This document shows positions 40,049 through 49,527 of a DNA stretch of 64,000 nucleotides, in pieces. The stretch is from Granulibacter bethesdensis (GTDB lineage: Bacteria > Pseudomonadota > Alphaproteobacteria > Acetobacterales > Acetobacteraceae): assembly GCF_001889545.1 (NCBI RefSeq), contig NZ_CP018194.1, forward strand, positions 2,429,501-2,493,500, read 5' to 3'. Position 1 is the stretch's first letter. Every line of letters starts with the position of its first letter. The position numbers and the translations under genes were made by a program. The notes below the pieces were generated by a model. It had not been told where the DNA came from and made no database searches. It worked only from the letters and a program-made list of their open reading frames with translations.

Positions 40049-40096
40049 ATGAATGCCAAGGAGGCCCGGCAGCGCCTCAGGGAACTGATCACATGA
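40049..40096 (+). CDS. Possible 15-codon leader peptide
   Basis: ATG 40049 opens a 15-codon frame (MNAKEARQRLRELIT) ending in an ATGA overlap with the DUF1127-like gene. No clear ribosome binding site precedes it. It could couple translation of the next gene or be chance; nothing else supports it. Confidence 0.25.
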   Translation: MNAKEARQRLRELIT

Positions 40097-40329
40097 CCAC
40101 CACGACCTTCAATCAGGGTTTGCTTTCCTCCCGCAGCCTGCCCGCACAAATAGTTGCCGTCCATGGCTCCCTATGTCAGCAGTTGAAGGCTGTTCACCAG
40201 CGCCTTCAGAACGAACGCGCCCGTCGTTGTACAGCCCGCATTCTGGCAGCCCGCACGGATCAGGAACTGGACGATCTGGGTCTGCATCGTGGTCAGCTGC
40301 GCATCGAACGCACCGGTCTGTTCGACTGA
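40093..40329 (+). CDS. Small DUF1127-like protein
   Basis: The 78-residue protein ends with the short DUF1127-type pattern: ARRCTARILAARTDQELDDL followed by GLHRGQLRIER, like the Arg-rich domain of small alphaproteobacterial proteins that can bind RNA and affect phosphate, carbon or stress responses. The first 35 residues are not conserved to my knowledge. GGAACTGATCAC precedes the start. An intrinsic terminator follows at 40361. The function here is unassigned. Confidence 0.65.
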   Translation: MTTTTFNQGLLSSRSLPAQIVAVHGSLCQQLKAVHQRLQNERARRCTARILAARTDQELDDLGLHRGQLRIERTGLFD

Positions 40330-40360
40330 TCCTTTCGCCGAGCTGATCGGATAGAAATGG

Positions 40361-40389
40361 GCGCGATCCTTTCGGGATCGCGCTTTTTT
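40361..40389. terminator. Intrinsic terminator between DUF1127-like gene and rsmA
   Basis: Stem GCGCGATCC (40361-40369) / GGATCGCGC (40375-40383), loop of five, then six T residues on the + strand. It ends the DUF1127-like transcript; the rsmA stop codon on the minus strand begins right beside it. Confidence 0.85.
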
Positions 40390-41248
40390 ATTGGTCGCCG
40401 CCGAGGCTGGTGCGGGCCAGACGGTCAAATTCCTCGATCGTCAAGGTCTCCGCCCTGCGATCACCGGCAATGCCCGCACGGGACAGCAATGCTTCCCCCC
40501 CCAGTGATTTCAGAGCACCACGCAACATCTTGCGCCGCTGACCGAATGCGGCCGCCGTGACCCGTTCCATCGCCGTGAACAGGGCCGGGGAGGGTTGCGC
40601 CTCACGCGGCCACAGCGCAGCCACAGAGGAATACACTTTCGGGGGCGGATGAAAGGCTCCGGGCGGAACCGACATCAGCATGTCCACCCGACAGGTCCAC
40701 TGGGCCAGCACCCCCAGACGACCGTAAGCATCGCTACCCGGTGCAGCACAGATTCGTTCCGCCACCTCCTGCTGGAACATCAGGGTCATGCTCTCGAACA
40801 GCGCTGCCTGACGCAGCCAGCCAACCAGAAGGGGCGTGCCGACATTATAAGGCAGGTTGGCGACGATGCGTCTCGGAGCTGTGGTCAGCGTGCCAAGATC
40901 GACCCGCATCGCATCCGCTTCCAGCACCGTCAGACGATCAGGGTAGAAGCCGGCAAGCTCCTCCAGCGCCGGAATTGCCCGATGGTCCAGTTCAATTGCC
41001 ACCACCCGCTCCACGGCGGTTTCAAGCAATGCACGGGTCAGCCCACCCGGTCCCGGCCCGATCTCGATCGCGGTACGGCCCTGCATCGGGCCGGCCTCCC
41101 GCACGATTCGCGCCATCAGATGCGGATCGAGCAGAAAATGCTGACCCAGCGCCTTACGGGCTTCCAGCCCATGGCGGGCAATAACCTCGCGTAAGGGCGG
41201 AAGCGCCGGAGGGAAGCCAGGCACCGTCCCGACAGCCTCCTCAGTCAT
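40388..41248 (-). CDS. rsmA: 16S rRNA dimethyladenosine transferase RsmA (KsgA)
   Basis: RsmA dimethylates A1518 and A1519 of 16S rRNA late in 30S assembly. ATG 41248 gives 286 residues and overlaps the surA stop by eight bases. Signatures are ALGQHFLLDPHLMARIV, motif I AIEIGPGPGGLTRALLE, motif II VAIELD and catalytic motif IV RIVANLPYNVGTPLLVGWL. The gene ends the lptF-lptG-lptD-surA-rsmA series. pdxA, often found between surA and rsmA in other bacteria, is absent here. Confidence 0.95.
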   Translation of the reverse strand: MTEEAVGTVPGFPPALPPLREVIARHGLEARKALGQHFLLDPHLMARIVREAGPMQGRTAIEIGPGPGGLTRALLETAVERVVAIELDHRAIPALEELAGFYPDRLTVLEADAMRVDLGTLTTAPRRIVANLPYNVGTPLLVGWLRQAALFESMTLMFQQEVAERICAAPGSDAYGRLGVLAQWTCRVDMLMSVPPGAFHPPPKVYSSVAALWPREAQPSPALFTAMERVTAAAFGQRRKMLRGALKSLGGEALLSRAGIAGDRRAETLTIEEFDRLARTSLGGDQ

Positions 41249-42593
41249 GGCCCCGCATATCAATCAGGGCACGACGGCGCAGTTCACGCTGGAGCTGACG
41301 GCTGGCAGTTTCAACACGTTCGCCCAGAATCTGGTTCGAAATATCTTCCTTGCCCGGCAGACCGAAATTCTTCTGGGTCCGGCTACACACCATCATGATG
41401 GCAATACCGTCCTGAGAGACGATCGGCTGGCTGGGCTGACCCACCGGCAGCGAAGCCAGAAGGGCACGGAACTGTGGCGGATTAATGCTTTCCAGACGAA
41501 GCTCACCGGGATTGGAGGGCCGGGATCCGCCCATTGCCTTGCTGGCGGCCTCGACTGCGGCGCAATCATGCATACCGGCAGCAGCGGCCTTCGCATGCTC
41601 AAGCGTTTTCCGCTGCTGATCCGTGGGGGCTGCCGGATTGAGCGGGGTCGTAAACGGATAGAAAACCTGTCGGATCGATAAGGCAGTCCCCTGATCATTA
41701 CCGATGATCCGCTTGCCGTGCAGGGCCACGATCTCGATACCCCCCGCCACGTCGATCGGGTTGCTGATCGCCCCCGGAGGCATTTCCTTCAGCACCGAGA
41801 CAACCTGCGGATCGAGCTGATTGGGTTGCACCCATCCCAGATCACCGCCTTCAAGCGCGGTCTGGCTCTGGCTGAACTGGGCGGCGACAACAGGAAAAGG
41901 CGCTCCGTTGCGCAGCTGCTGGATGACCGTATCGGCAAAATCATGGGCCGCCTGCGCACGGGAAGGATCATCGACGGGAATAAAAATTTCCGAAACGCGA
42001 TATTCCGTCTGGCCCTTCTGGGATGCCAGCAGTTCTTCCTCGTCCTGAATTTCCTTGTCGCTGATCCTGACACGCTCACCCAGCTGCTGACGCAGCACAC
42101 GTGTCCAGCCCAACTGAACACGAATCTGGTCAATCAGTGTACGCATGCTGACACCATCCGCAGCCAGTTTGTGGCGCAGCGCATCCGGCTGCATGCCGTT
42201 CCGCTGCTCCATCCCCTGAATGGAATGGGCGATATCACTGTCTGTGATCACGATGCCGCGGCGCTGTATTTCCTGGAGCCGCAATTTTTCGTCCACCAAT
42301 TGGCGCAGGACCTGAGGGGTCAGGCGATCAAGCACCTCTTTCGACATCGGCAGACCGGTGGACATGGCGAACAGACGCCTGCGGGCATCAACATCCCCTT
42401 TGCTGATGACGTCACCATTCACAACCGCAACAATACTGGTCGCATCCGGAGAAGGTGCCGGCGCCTTTGCCTTTCCCATGGCATTACCGCCATGTGTTGC
42501 GGCCAGCCCTGAATGAGGGAAAAGCATCGACATGCCGGAGCCCGACAATGCCAAACCAGCAAGAAGAAGGGCGCGGAAACGGTCAACAGCCAT
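41241..42593 (-). CDS. surA: Periplasmic chaperone / peptidyl-prolyl isomerase SurA
   Basis: SurA escorts outer-membrane proteins, including LptD, across the periplasm. ATG 42593 gives 450 residues beginning MAVDRFRALLLAGLALSGSG, a signal peptide. A longer frame to 42668 would overlap lptD. The N-terminal chaperone domain starts SIVAVVNGDVISKGDVDARR. A PpiC-type parvulin domain spans about residues 200-290 (YRVSEIFIPVDDPSRAQAAH, GGDLGWVQPNQLDPQV), and a second, weaker one lies near the C-terminus. It lies directly downstream of lptD. Confidence 0.92.
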   Translation of the reverse strand: MAVDRFRALLLAGLALSGSGMSMLFPHSGLAATHGGNAMGKAKAPAPSPDATSIVAVVNGDVISKGDVDARRRLFAMSTGLPMSKEVLDRLTPQVLRQLVDEKLRLQEIQRRGIVITDSDIAHSIQGMEQRNGMQPDALRHKLAADGVSMRTLIDQIRVQLGWTRVLRQQLGERVRISDKEIQDEEELLASQKGQTEYRVSEIFIPVDDPSRAQAAHDFADTVIQQLRNGAPFPVVAAQFSQSQTALEGGDLGWVQPNQLDPQVVSVLKEMPPGAISNPIDVAGGIEIVALHGKRIIGNDQGTALSIRQVFYPFTTPLNPAAPTDQQRKTLEHAKAAAAGMHDCAAVEAASKAMGGSRPSNPGELRLESINPPQFRALLASLPVGQPSQPIVSQDGIAIMMVCSRTQKNFGLPGKEDISNQILGERVETASRQLQRELRRRALIDMRGHD

Positions 42594-42648
42594 GAGGGTA
42601 AGCGTCCTGTCCTGATCCTGATATCTCTGATAGCCAGCGGCAGCCCGC

Positions 42649-45129
42649 TTAGAAAGCCCGGAAACCAAATGATCCCAGCGTTTTAAACGTCAGAGAGAAC
42701 ATGATGGTCTCGTTCCCGGTATCGTTCAGGATCGAGGTATAGCGTTTGTACAAACGCATCGCCAAAATGAAGCACTCATTCTCGTAAGCAATGTCGCCAC
42801 CCAGCGCCACCATCTGCTCAGCTTCCATATTGCGACGCGCATAGGCGCTGAGGCGCCAGTGCTCATAATGCGTCGACAGGCCGAGCATGACTTCGTTACG
42901 CGGTGTCGTGACCAGCTGATAGGCGGGCGTAGAGACAGGCAGCACCGTACCGGGCGCATAGGTCAGATCGTAAAAACTATTCTCGGCCGTATACAGATAT
43001 CCGACATTGGCGCGCAGCCATGACGGCCCGAAGGATGCCACGGCCTCCCCATAATGGATCCGACCGCTCCTGTGATCGAAACGGCCACGTGTCGTCAGAT
43101 CATATCCGATGCCGCTCAGGCTGACCCGCCCCACAATATCCGAGGCACGGTCTGACAGGCCCAGCCCGGGCATGAATGTGTCATCCCGATGGGTCCGGTA
43201 GGACTGACCGACCAGCCCATCCAGCATGGTGGTCCTGTATTTCCAGGAGGCATGAAGACCGACATTGGCCCGGATGCCGCCTTCCATACGGTCAAGGCCG
43301 TTGAAACGGTTGAGCGAAAACAGATTGGCGTCGGTAAACTGCGTCACCAGACTGTCTTCATTAGGGAAATAGCGATACCCGCCTCCCCCCGTATTGGGGG
43401 CCACGATCAGCTGGGCAATCGGCTCGACCACCTGCGTGCCCCACTGTCCCGCGCTGCGTGTCAGCGGCAACCGGACCTCGACCGCCGCCTGCGGCAGAGC
43501 ACGCGCATCGGTTGTACTGGTATAGGGTGCATAGACCGGCTGCTGGTTCAGTCCCGTCGCATTATAGGCGACCGTATCACCATGCAGCGTGAATTTCCAA
43601 AGATCGCCGAAACGCCCGATGGCAGGCCGGTCCCAGTTCAGGCTGAGCGAGGCTCTCTGATCCGAAACGCCTTTCTCGCGCAGGACGCTGAAATCATCAG
43701 TCCTGAGCGAGAAATGTCCTCCCAGTGAATCCGGCTGCCCCGCATATTCATAGACATAATGAGGCAGGACATAAGGAACCGTCGAATTGGCGAAAGAACC
43801 GCTGATCCCCTGATAGGACAGCGCGTTCAGGCGCGTATAGGAACCCTGACCAAAACCCTCCAGATAGATATTGTTCGACAGGACGTTCGTGCCGACGCCG
43901 GAGATATGATAATCGCGCAGATAGGCAGCCGAGGTCGCATTGTTCAGGTTGAAGCCGTAACGCCATGTATCGTCATAGACGAACTCGCCCTTCGCAAAGA
44001 TCAATCCCTGAAAACCGGGCCGGATCGGGTCGTAATAGGCATTCCTGTCGGTGCGGCTGGACGACGCCACATAGGCCGCCGCCACATTGATCTGCATGTC
44101 CCCGCTGTTGAATTTTTTCCGGTAATAGGCCTGCAACTGCGGACCGGTCTGCGAGGGCAGGGTCGCGGTCAGGGTGACATCGGATGAATCATCGATCACC
44201 AGATAGTACGGAACCCGGGCAAAAACACCCAGATAGCCGGACTGACCGATCCCGGGCACCATGAAGCCGCTCTTGCGCTTTACCGAAGGATCGGGATGCG
44301 ACATGTAAGGGAGGTACAGCACGGGAATGCCGTAAATCTCCATCACCGCATCCTGATATTCGATTTTTTTCTCCTCCAGATCCTGCGTGCCGGTAAAAGC
44401 GCGTATCTGCCAGAAAGGCGGCTTTTTCGGGTCATCCAGACACAGGTTGCAGGTCGTGTAGAGCACACGGCTCATGTCATTGACCTTACCGTCGGTGCGA
44501 CGCATGCCGTTGGCAACCAGCCGACCATTGAATTTCAGCAGGGCGCGCATGTTTTTCATCACGCCGTCTTTCATGCCCTGACTGAGTTCGGCGTAATCAC
44601 TGAACAGCACCTCGCCATCCGGCTCCAGCAGCACCACATTGCCGGATGCGGCGGCAATATTGGTGTTACGGTCATACGTGACCTTGTCGGCGCGCAGTAC
44701 ATGATCGCCCTGCCACGCTTCTACATGCCCCTCCGCACTGACCAGCGAGCCATCACGATCATATGTCAGATGATCGGCAGTGAAGGTGACCGGCGTCTGC
44801 CCGCTGACCGTGGAGCCTTTTCTGCGCGGTGAGGGGGTCGCCACGGGCGGAGGAGCGGAAGCTCCGTTCGGATCGCTGCCTACCATGGCAGGCTCCAGCG
44901 CTGATGAACCGCTGGCACCGGGAGAGGATGTCTGGTTGAACTGGTTGAACAGGCTGTCATTCGCCTGCAGGGAACTGACCTGGGCAAGGGCCGAAACCCC
45001 ACCGGTCAGTACGCAGACAGACATCACGCCCAGAAACAACGATATGCGGTGATCATGACCAGAAGCCGTCAGCCCTGACAGGACCAGCCGCGTCTTCACT
45101 CTTCCGGTGCCGTTTCGTTTCATGTGCAT
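42649..45129 (-). CDS. lptD: LPS-assembly protein LptD
   Basis: LptD is the outer-membrane beta-barrel through which LPS reaches the surface. The 826 residues begin with a signal segment (HRISLFLGVMSVCVLTGG). A periplasmic OstA/LptA-like jelly-roll follows at about 110-220 (VTFTADHLTYDRDGSLVSAE, DEVLRADKVTYDR-like), with a Cys pair in TTCNLCLDD, and then the barrel. The protein ends in Phe (SFGFRAF), as usual for BAM substrates. The start may be the third codon (ATG 45123). Pro/Ser-rich linker sequence lies around residues 70-110. Confidence 0.94.
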   Translation of the reverse strand: MHMKRNGTGRVKTRLVLSGLTASGHDHRISLFLGVMSVCVLTGGVSALAQVSSLQANDSLFNQFNQTSSPGASGSSALEPAMVGSDPNGASAPPPVATPSPRRKGSTVSGQTPVTFTADHLTYDRDGSLVSAEGHVEAWQGDHVLRADKVTYDRNTNIAAASGNVVLLEPDGEVLFSDYAELSQGMKDGVMKNMRALLKFNGRLVANGMRRTDGKVNDMSRVLYTTCNLCLDDPKKPPFWQIRAFTGTQDLEEKKIEYQDAVMEIYGIPVLYLPYMSHPDPSVKRKSGFMVPGIGQSGYLGVFARVPYYLVIDDSSDVTLTATLPSQTGPQLQAYYRKKFNSGDMQINVAAAYVASSSRTDRNAYYDPIRPGFQGLIFAKGEFVYDDTWRYGFNLNNATSAAYLRDYHISGVGTNVLSNNIYLEGFGQGSYTRLNALSYQGISGSFANSTVPYVLPHYVYEYAGQPDSLGGHFSLRTDDFSVLREKGVSDQRASLSLNWDRPAIGRFGDLWKFTLHGDTVAYNATGLNQQPVYAPYTSTTDARALPQAAVEVRLPLTRSAGQWGTQVVEPIAQLIVAPNTGGGGYRYFPNEDSLVTQFTDANLFSLNRFNGLDRMEGGIRANVGLHASWKYRTTMLDGLVGQSYRTHRDDTFMPGLGLSDRASDIVGRVSLSGIGYDLTTRGRFDHRSGRIHYGEAVASFGPSWLRANVGYLYTAENSFYDLTYAPGTVLPVSTPAYQLVTTPRNEVMLGLSTHYEHWRLSAYARRNMEAEQMVALGGDIAYENECFILAMRLYKRYTSILNDTGNETIMFSLTFKTLGSFGFRAF

Positions 45130-45168
45130 GCGTGTCCTTAGCCTGCCCGCGCACGATCTGTCAGCATA

Positions 45169-46281
45169 TCAGCCGTCTTCCAGATGCAGCAGCAGCGCCA
45201 CTGCCAGCATCAATCCCGCAACCGAGGGCGCCCACGCCGCCAGGACCACGGGAACAGTGCCGGACTGCCCGAATTCCTCCGCGACCTTGGAGACAACGAA
45301 CAGACAGAATCCGGCCGCCACGCCGCTGCCAATCATCTTGGCGACCCCGCCCCGACGGGAAGGTCGCATGGAAAACCCCGCCGCCACCAGCGCCATGGTG
45401 GCACATAGCAAAGGAAGGGCCAGCAGGGACTGAAAGCGCAGACGATGCCGCAACGAGGAGAACCCCGACCGGTCCAGCAGGCGGATGAAATCCGGCAGGC
45501 TCCAGAAGGACAGCGTATCAGGGGAGGCAAAGCTTTCCTGAATACGCCGCACGGTCAGATCGGTCGGGATCTGCACAGTATGCGGCGGGTCAGGCAGATG
45601 GCTGGGACGCAGGACTCTGGCATTGTCCAGCACCCATTGGCCGGCGACCAGCCTCGCTGTTGCCGCCTCGATCCGCTGGACCAGACGATCCTCGGAATCC
45701 AGCCGGAAAACACTGATAGAGGAAGCCTGCAGACTGTTTTTATGCGCCGCCACCTGCATCGCATGGATAATCGACACACCATGCGGGTCCAGCCCGGGAT
45801 CGGACTGACGCAGCCAGAGCTGGCCGCCCGCCAGCCGCATCGGGCCACCGGTGGTACGCAGATAGGTGTTGTCGAGCAGCTCTGCCCGCGACAGCATAAC
45901 TGATGAAAGCGGACTGATCACCGTCATGGCCAGAATCCCCAGCAGGGCAGCGGCCCCGACCGGCAGCGCCAGAAACTGCCAGGCGGAGATACCCGCAGCC
46001 CGGGCCACCACCAGTTCCGAGGATCGGGTAAGCCGCCAGAATGCGCCAATTCCCCCCAGCAAAACCGCGAAAGGCAGGATGGTGATGCTCATCCACGGCA
46101 GGCGTAGCGCCGCGATGGTCGAAACAAGCCCGAATGAGACATCCGGCTTCGTGGCCGCCCGACGCAGCAATTCGATGAAATCAAACAACCCGACCAGCAG
46201 GGTGAGGGCAACGAGAACAACCAGCGCAGCAGCCAGAAAAACCCGCGTGATATAGGATGACAGGGTCAAGGCGCGGATCAT
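45169..46281 (-). CDS. lptG: LPS export ABC transporter permease LptG
   Basis: The 370 residues show the LptF/LptG permease plan: N-terminal membrane segments (YITRVFLAAALVVLVALTLL), a periplasmic beta-jellyroll in the middle, and three C-terminal segments. The conserved LARAAGISAWQFLALPVGAA-type motif is seen here as VVARAAGISAWQFLALPVGA. With LptF and the ATPase LptB (not in the window) it extracts LPS from the inner membrane. It starts directly after lptF, the stop and start being adjacent. Confidence 0.94.
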   Translation of the reverse strand: MIRALTLSSYITRVFLAAALVVLVALTLLVGLFDFIELLRRAATKPDVSFGLVSTIAALRLPWMSITILPFAVLLGGIGAFWRLTRSSELVVARAAGISAWQFLALPVGAAALLGILAMTVISPLSSVMLSRAELLDNTYLRTTGGPMRLAGGQLWLRQSDPGLDPHGVSIIHAMQVAAHKNSLQASSISVFRLDSEDRLVQRIEAATARLVAGQWVLDNARVLRPSHLPDPPHTVQIPTDLTVRRIQESFASPDTLSFWSLPDFIRLLDRSGFSSLRHRLRFQSLLALPLLCATMALVAAGFSMRPSRRGGVAKMIGSGVAAGFCLFVVSKVAEEFGQSGTVPVVLAAWAPSVAGLMLAVALLLHLEDG

Positions 46282-47445
46282 TTAACGCGCCCCTGACGGA
46301 GGAATACTGACAAGTCTGTTGGAAACAGCCTCGCTGGAAGACATCCTCCCGCGCCATTCCGGCCAGAACATGATCCAGGCCCCGGCCATACCGGGCGCAA
46401 TAGCCGCAACCCAGATCAGGGGAATCAATTGCGGCAGTTTTGCCGCAGCATTCGCCACGGCCAGTCCCACAGCCAGCAGAGCCACCACCACCAGCGCAGC
46501 CAGACCCGGGCGCAACAGGCCACCATGCCGACGAAAAGCACCATTCAGCACTGAAACGAGCGCCACCACCGCGAAAGACAGAACATTGAGCGGACCAGAC
46601 AGACGCCTGTGCGCCTCGACCCTGAGCTTTGGAATATCCCGCGCCATCACCTGCGAAGGATCAGGATGGAAAAGCTCGGTCAGCGACATCTCATTGGCAT
46701 CCCGGGACCGCTGCTCATCCTTGCCGGATTGTTCGAGGCTGATCGTGTTCTCGTTGAAAGTCAGAATATTCAGCCGCCCGGTATGGCGATCCAGCTCCTG
46801 CCGGCTGCCGCTTTCCAGCACGACCTGCGGGGCGCCATTGCTCCCCTGCTCCATCCGGCCCCGCTGGGCGATGATGGTCGCATGGCTGTCAGCCTTGCGG
46901 GCATCATCAATCAGAATGCCATGCAGCGTTCCATCCGCATCGCGTTTGCGGATGTAGACGATCATGTCATCGGAAACGGGGGTGAACACGCCATCCTGCA
47001 ACAGGAAAGCCGCCATCTTGTTGCGGATTTCCCACTGATACTCACGGAACGCACTGAAAGCCGACGGCACAATCCAAAGATTCAGGACGAAGGACAGCAG
47101 CATTGTCAGCAACGCGACCAGCAGCGCCGGACGCGCCATGACCCAGCTGGACAGCCCGGCCGCCCTCATGACCGTCAGTTCCCGATCCCCTGCCAGACGC
47201 TGATACACGAACTGGACCACAACATACGTCGTGATGGGGATGATCACCGCCACAAAACTCGGGATCAGCAGGCCGGTCAGTTTCAGGAACACAAAAACGG
47301 ACAGGCCGCGATTGACCACAAGTTCGATGAAACGCAGCGACTGGGTGAGCCAGATCAGCGCAACCAGCCCACAGGTGCAGGCGATCAGCGCAACCAGCAA
47401 CTGGCGCATCACATATCGATCGAGTGTGGTCAGTCTCAGGTTCAT
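46282..47445 (-). CDS. lptF: LPS export ABC transporter permease LptF
   Basis: ATG 47445 gives 387 residues beginning MNLRLTTLDRYVMRQLLVAL, the typical start of LptF. Frames to 47451 or 47499 add up to 18 residues. Membrane segments flank a periplasmic domain. The coupling helix region is ELTVMRAAGLSSWVMARPAL, and EAHRRLSGPLNVLSFAVVAL leads into the C-terminal segments. It pairs with LptG in the LptB2FGC complex. The lptF-lptG-lptD-surA order links LPS export and outer-membrane insertion in one unit. Confidence 0.94.
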   Translation of the reverse strand: MNLRLTTLDRYVMRQLLVALIACTCGLVALIWLTQSLRFIELVVNRGLSVFVFLKLTGLLIPSFVAVIIPITTYVVVQFVYQRLAGDRELTVMRAAGLSSWVMARPALLVALLTMLLSFVLNLWIVPSAFSAFREYQWEIRNKMAAFLLQDGVFTPVSDDMIVYIRKRDADGTLHGILIDDARKADSHATIIAQRGRMEQGSNGAPQVVLESGSRQELDRHTGRLNILTFNENTISLEQSGKDEQRSRDANEMSLTELFHPDPSQVMARDIPKLRVEAHRRLSGPLNVLSFAVVALVSVLNGAFRRHGGLLRPGLAALVVVALLAVGLAVANAAAKLPQLIPLIWVAAIAPGMAGAWIMFWPEWRGRMSSSEAVSNRLVSIPPSGAR

Positions 47446-47530
47446 GGGCATTGTCTGGGACAGGAACGAAAGGAAAGCAACCACAGGCAGCGACATCACA
47501 AGGGACGCACAGCGCCGTCATCAGAACGTC

Positions 47531-48544
47531 TTATGGCTCCTGCGCCGCATCAGATGGCATCTCACGCGGGGCCGCCGCGCGGGCCAGACGGTCATTGATA
47601 GCCTCGCCCAGCCCTTGCATCGGCACGCGCATACAGGCGATCCCTCGCAACCCCAGTCGTCTCCCCTCCGTATCAAGGGTTCTCAGCCCTGAGAACAGGC
47701 GCGTCGCGGCCTCGATCACATCTCCGACAGCGCTCAAATTCCACACCAGCCCCGCCCCGGGCAAAGGCGGCCCAAAAGCCAGCAACGCCTCATCAGCGGC
47801 AACCGACACCGCATCAAGCCGCACGGTCAGGGAGGGCGCATAGTGAGAACGCATCATACCGGGAGAGAGAAACACCTGTTCCTCCCCTTCTTCGGGGGCG
47901 GATATAAATGTCACATCTCCGATCACCTCCCGCAACGCATCGCTGGACACACCGCCCGGACGCAACAGGATCGCTGAAGGACCGCTGAGATCAATCACGG
48001 TCGACTCGACCCCCACCCTGCAATCCGGCCCATCCAGAACGGCGTCGATACGTCCGCCCAGCCCCTCCATGACGTGATCACGGCTGGTGGGAGAAACCCT
48101 GCCCGACCGGTTAGCGGAAGGCGCTGCCACCGGACATCCTGCCGCCACCAGCATCCGGCGGGCCAGATCGAGGCCGGGCACACGCAATGCCAGCGTCTCC
48201 TGCCCTGCACTGGCCAGCAGGCTCACAGGGCTGTCAGGCTTCCGTTGCAAGACCATGGTAAGCGGCCCCGGCCAGAACGCGGCTGCCAGCGCCCGCGCCC
48301 TGTCATCCGCGATACCATGCGCAAAAGCAGATTCCGCATCCGGCAGGTGGCAGATCAGCGGATTGAAACGCGGCCGATCCTTGGCGGCAAAAATCCGCGC
48401 CACGGCATCAGCACAGGTTGCATCCCCCCCCAATCCCCACACCGTTTCGGTCGGAAACGCCACCAGCGCGCCCTGACGCAACAGCCTGCCCGCCTGCTCC
48501 GGCTCTGTCAGCAAGACGGTCTTACAGGGCAAAACGTCAGACAT
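47531..48544 (-). CDS. L-threonylcarbamoyladenylate synthase, Sua5 type
   Basis: The enzyme makes threonylcarbamoyl-AMP for the t6A37 modification of ANN-decoding tRNAs. ATG 48544 gives 337 residues starting MSDVLPCKTVLL. The frame extends to 48811, but that part overlaps the cysQ gene and is not family-like. The YrdC core has VAFPTETVWGLGGDATC, AAKDRPRFNPLICHL and VAAPSANRSGRVSPT. A C-terminal Sua5 domain follows (SPGMMRSHYAPSLTVRL), distinguishing it from the short TsaC. It overlaps the cysQ end by eight bases. Confidence 0.92.
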   Translation of the reverse strand: MSDVLPCKTVLLTEPEQAGRLLRQGALVAFPTETVWGLGGDATCADAVARIFAAKDRPRFNPLICHLPDAESAFAHGIADDRARALAAAFWPGPLTMVLQRKPDSPVSLLASAGQETLALRVPGLDLARRMLVAAGCPVAAPSANRSGRVSPTSRDHVMEGLGGRIDAVLDGPDCRVGVESTVIDLSGPSAILLRPGGVSSDALREVIGDVTFISAPEEGEEQVFLSPGMMRSHYAPSLTVRLDAVSVAADEALLAFGPPLPGAGLVWNLSAVGDVIEAATRLFSGLRTLDTEGRRLGLRGIACMRVPMQGLGEAINDRLARAAAPREMPSDAAQEP

Positions 48545-49301
48545 GCGCGCCGGTACAGATGAAATGCGGATTTTCCCATCCCGGCTTGCCGTAGCCAAGC
48601 CGCTGGCCATCGAAAGTGAGAACTGCCCCTCCCGCGGCTTCCAGAACCGCCTGCGGTGCGGCCGTATCCCATTCCATGGTGCGGCCCAGACGCGGATACA
48701 GATCGGCCTCGCCTTCCGCCAGCCGACAGAATTTGGCCGCCGAGCCGATATTGCTGAGGGCTGCAACCTTGCGCTGCCCCAGGAACTCCGCCAGACGCGG
48801 ATCGTCGGCATAATGGCGGGAAGCCATGACGGTCAGCCCTTCCTCCGGCGGTGTACGGACATGGATCGGCCTTTCCCCATCTGCATCGCGCTTCCATGCG
48901 CCCTGCCCGGGAATGCCCAGAAACAGCTCCCCGTAGGCAGGCAGCGCCACGGCTCCCAGAACCGGTCGGCCATGACTGATCAGGCCGACATTGACCGTGA
49001 AATCCCGTGTTCCGGCGGTGAACTCCCGGGTACCGTCCAGCGGATCGACCAGCCAGAACGTATCAGCGGGGGCGGTCATCAGACCGGCTGCGACCTCCTC
49101 CTCCGCCACCACCGGCCATTGCGGTGTGGCGGCGCGCAGACCGGCGAGGATCGCCTTTTCCGCTGCATGATCAGCCTCGGTGACCGGGCTGTGATCGGAT
49201 TTATGGATCACGTCGAACCCGCGGGAGCGGATCGTCATGATAATCGAGGCCGCCTGCTGTGCCAGTTCAGCCGCCAGGGCCAATGCTTCAATGTCATTCA
49301 T
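48537..49301 (-). CDS. cysQ: 3'(2'),5'-bisphosphate nucleotidase CysQ
   Basis: CysQ hydrolyses the PAP released when PAPS is used, relieving inhibition of sulfur metabolism. It is a magnesium-dependent, lithium-sensitive phosphatase of the inositol monophosphatase fold. The 254 residues carry the metal motifs VVAEEEVAAG, WLVDPLDGTREFTAGTRDF and RTMEWDTAAPQAVLEAAGG. It complements the CysNC enzyme encoded about 45 kb away in this window. It lies divergent from pepA, with 226 bases between the starts. Confidence 0.92.
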   Translation of the reverse strand: MNDIEALALAAELAQQAASIIMTIRSRGFDVIHKSDHSPVTEADHAAEKAILAGLRAATPQWPVVAEEEVAAGLMTAPADTFWLVDPLDGTREFTAGTRDFTVNVGLISHGRPVLGAVALPAYGELFLGIPGQGAWKRDADGERPIHVRTPPEEGLTVMASRHYADDPRLAEFLGQRKVAALSNIGSAAKFCRLAEGEADLYPRLGRTMEWDTAAPQAVLEAAGGAVLTFDGQRLGYGKPGWENPHFICTGAHV

Positions 49302-49527
49302 GCGCTTATCATGCGGTGTAACGGGCCAGAGTTAAAGCGGTGGAATAACCTCCTCCCTCCTGCTTTTTCGATCCGGGCGCATCCCGTCTCTCATCACCAC
49401 GACATGACGGCCACGCGGTGCAGCCGGTTTTCATCCTCAGCCAATCTGCTTTAGCGTCGGGGCAGTCTGACTGCTCATCCGTTCCGGAACGGCGTTCCCG
49501 TCCCGATCCAAGCCTGTGGGAGCCTGT

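Noticed and set aside
48545-48811. N-terminal extension of the Sua5-type gene
   Set aside because: The added residues are out-of-frame translation of cysQ; the family start is at 48544.
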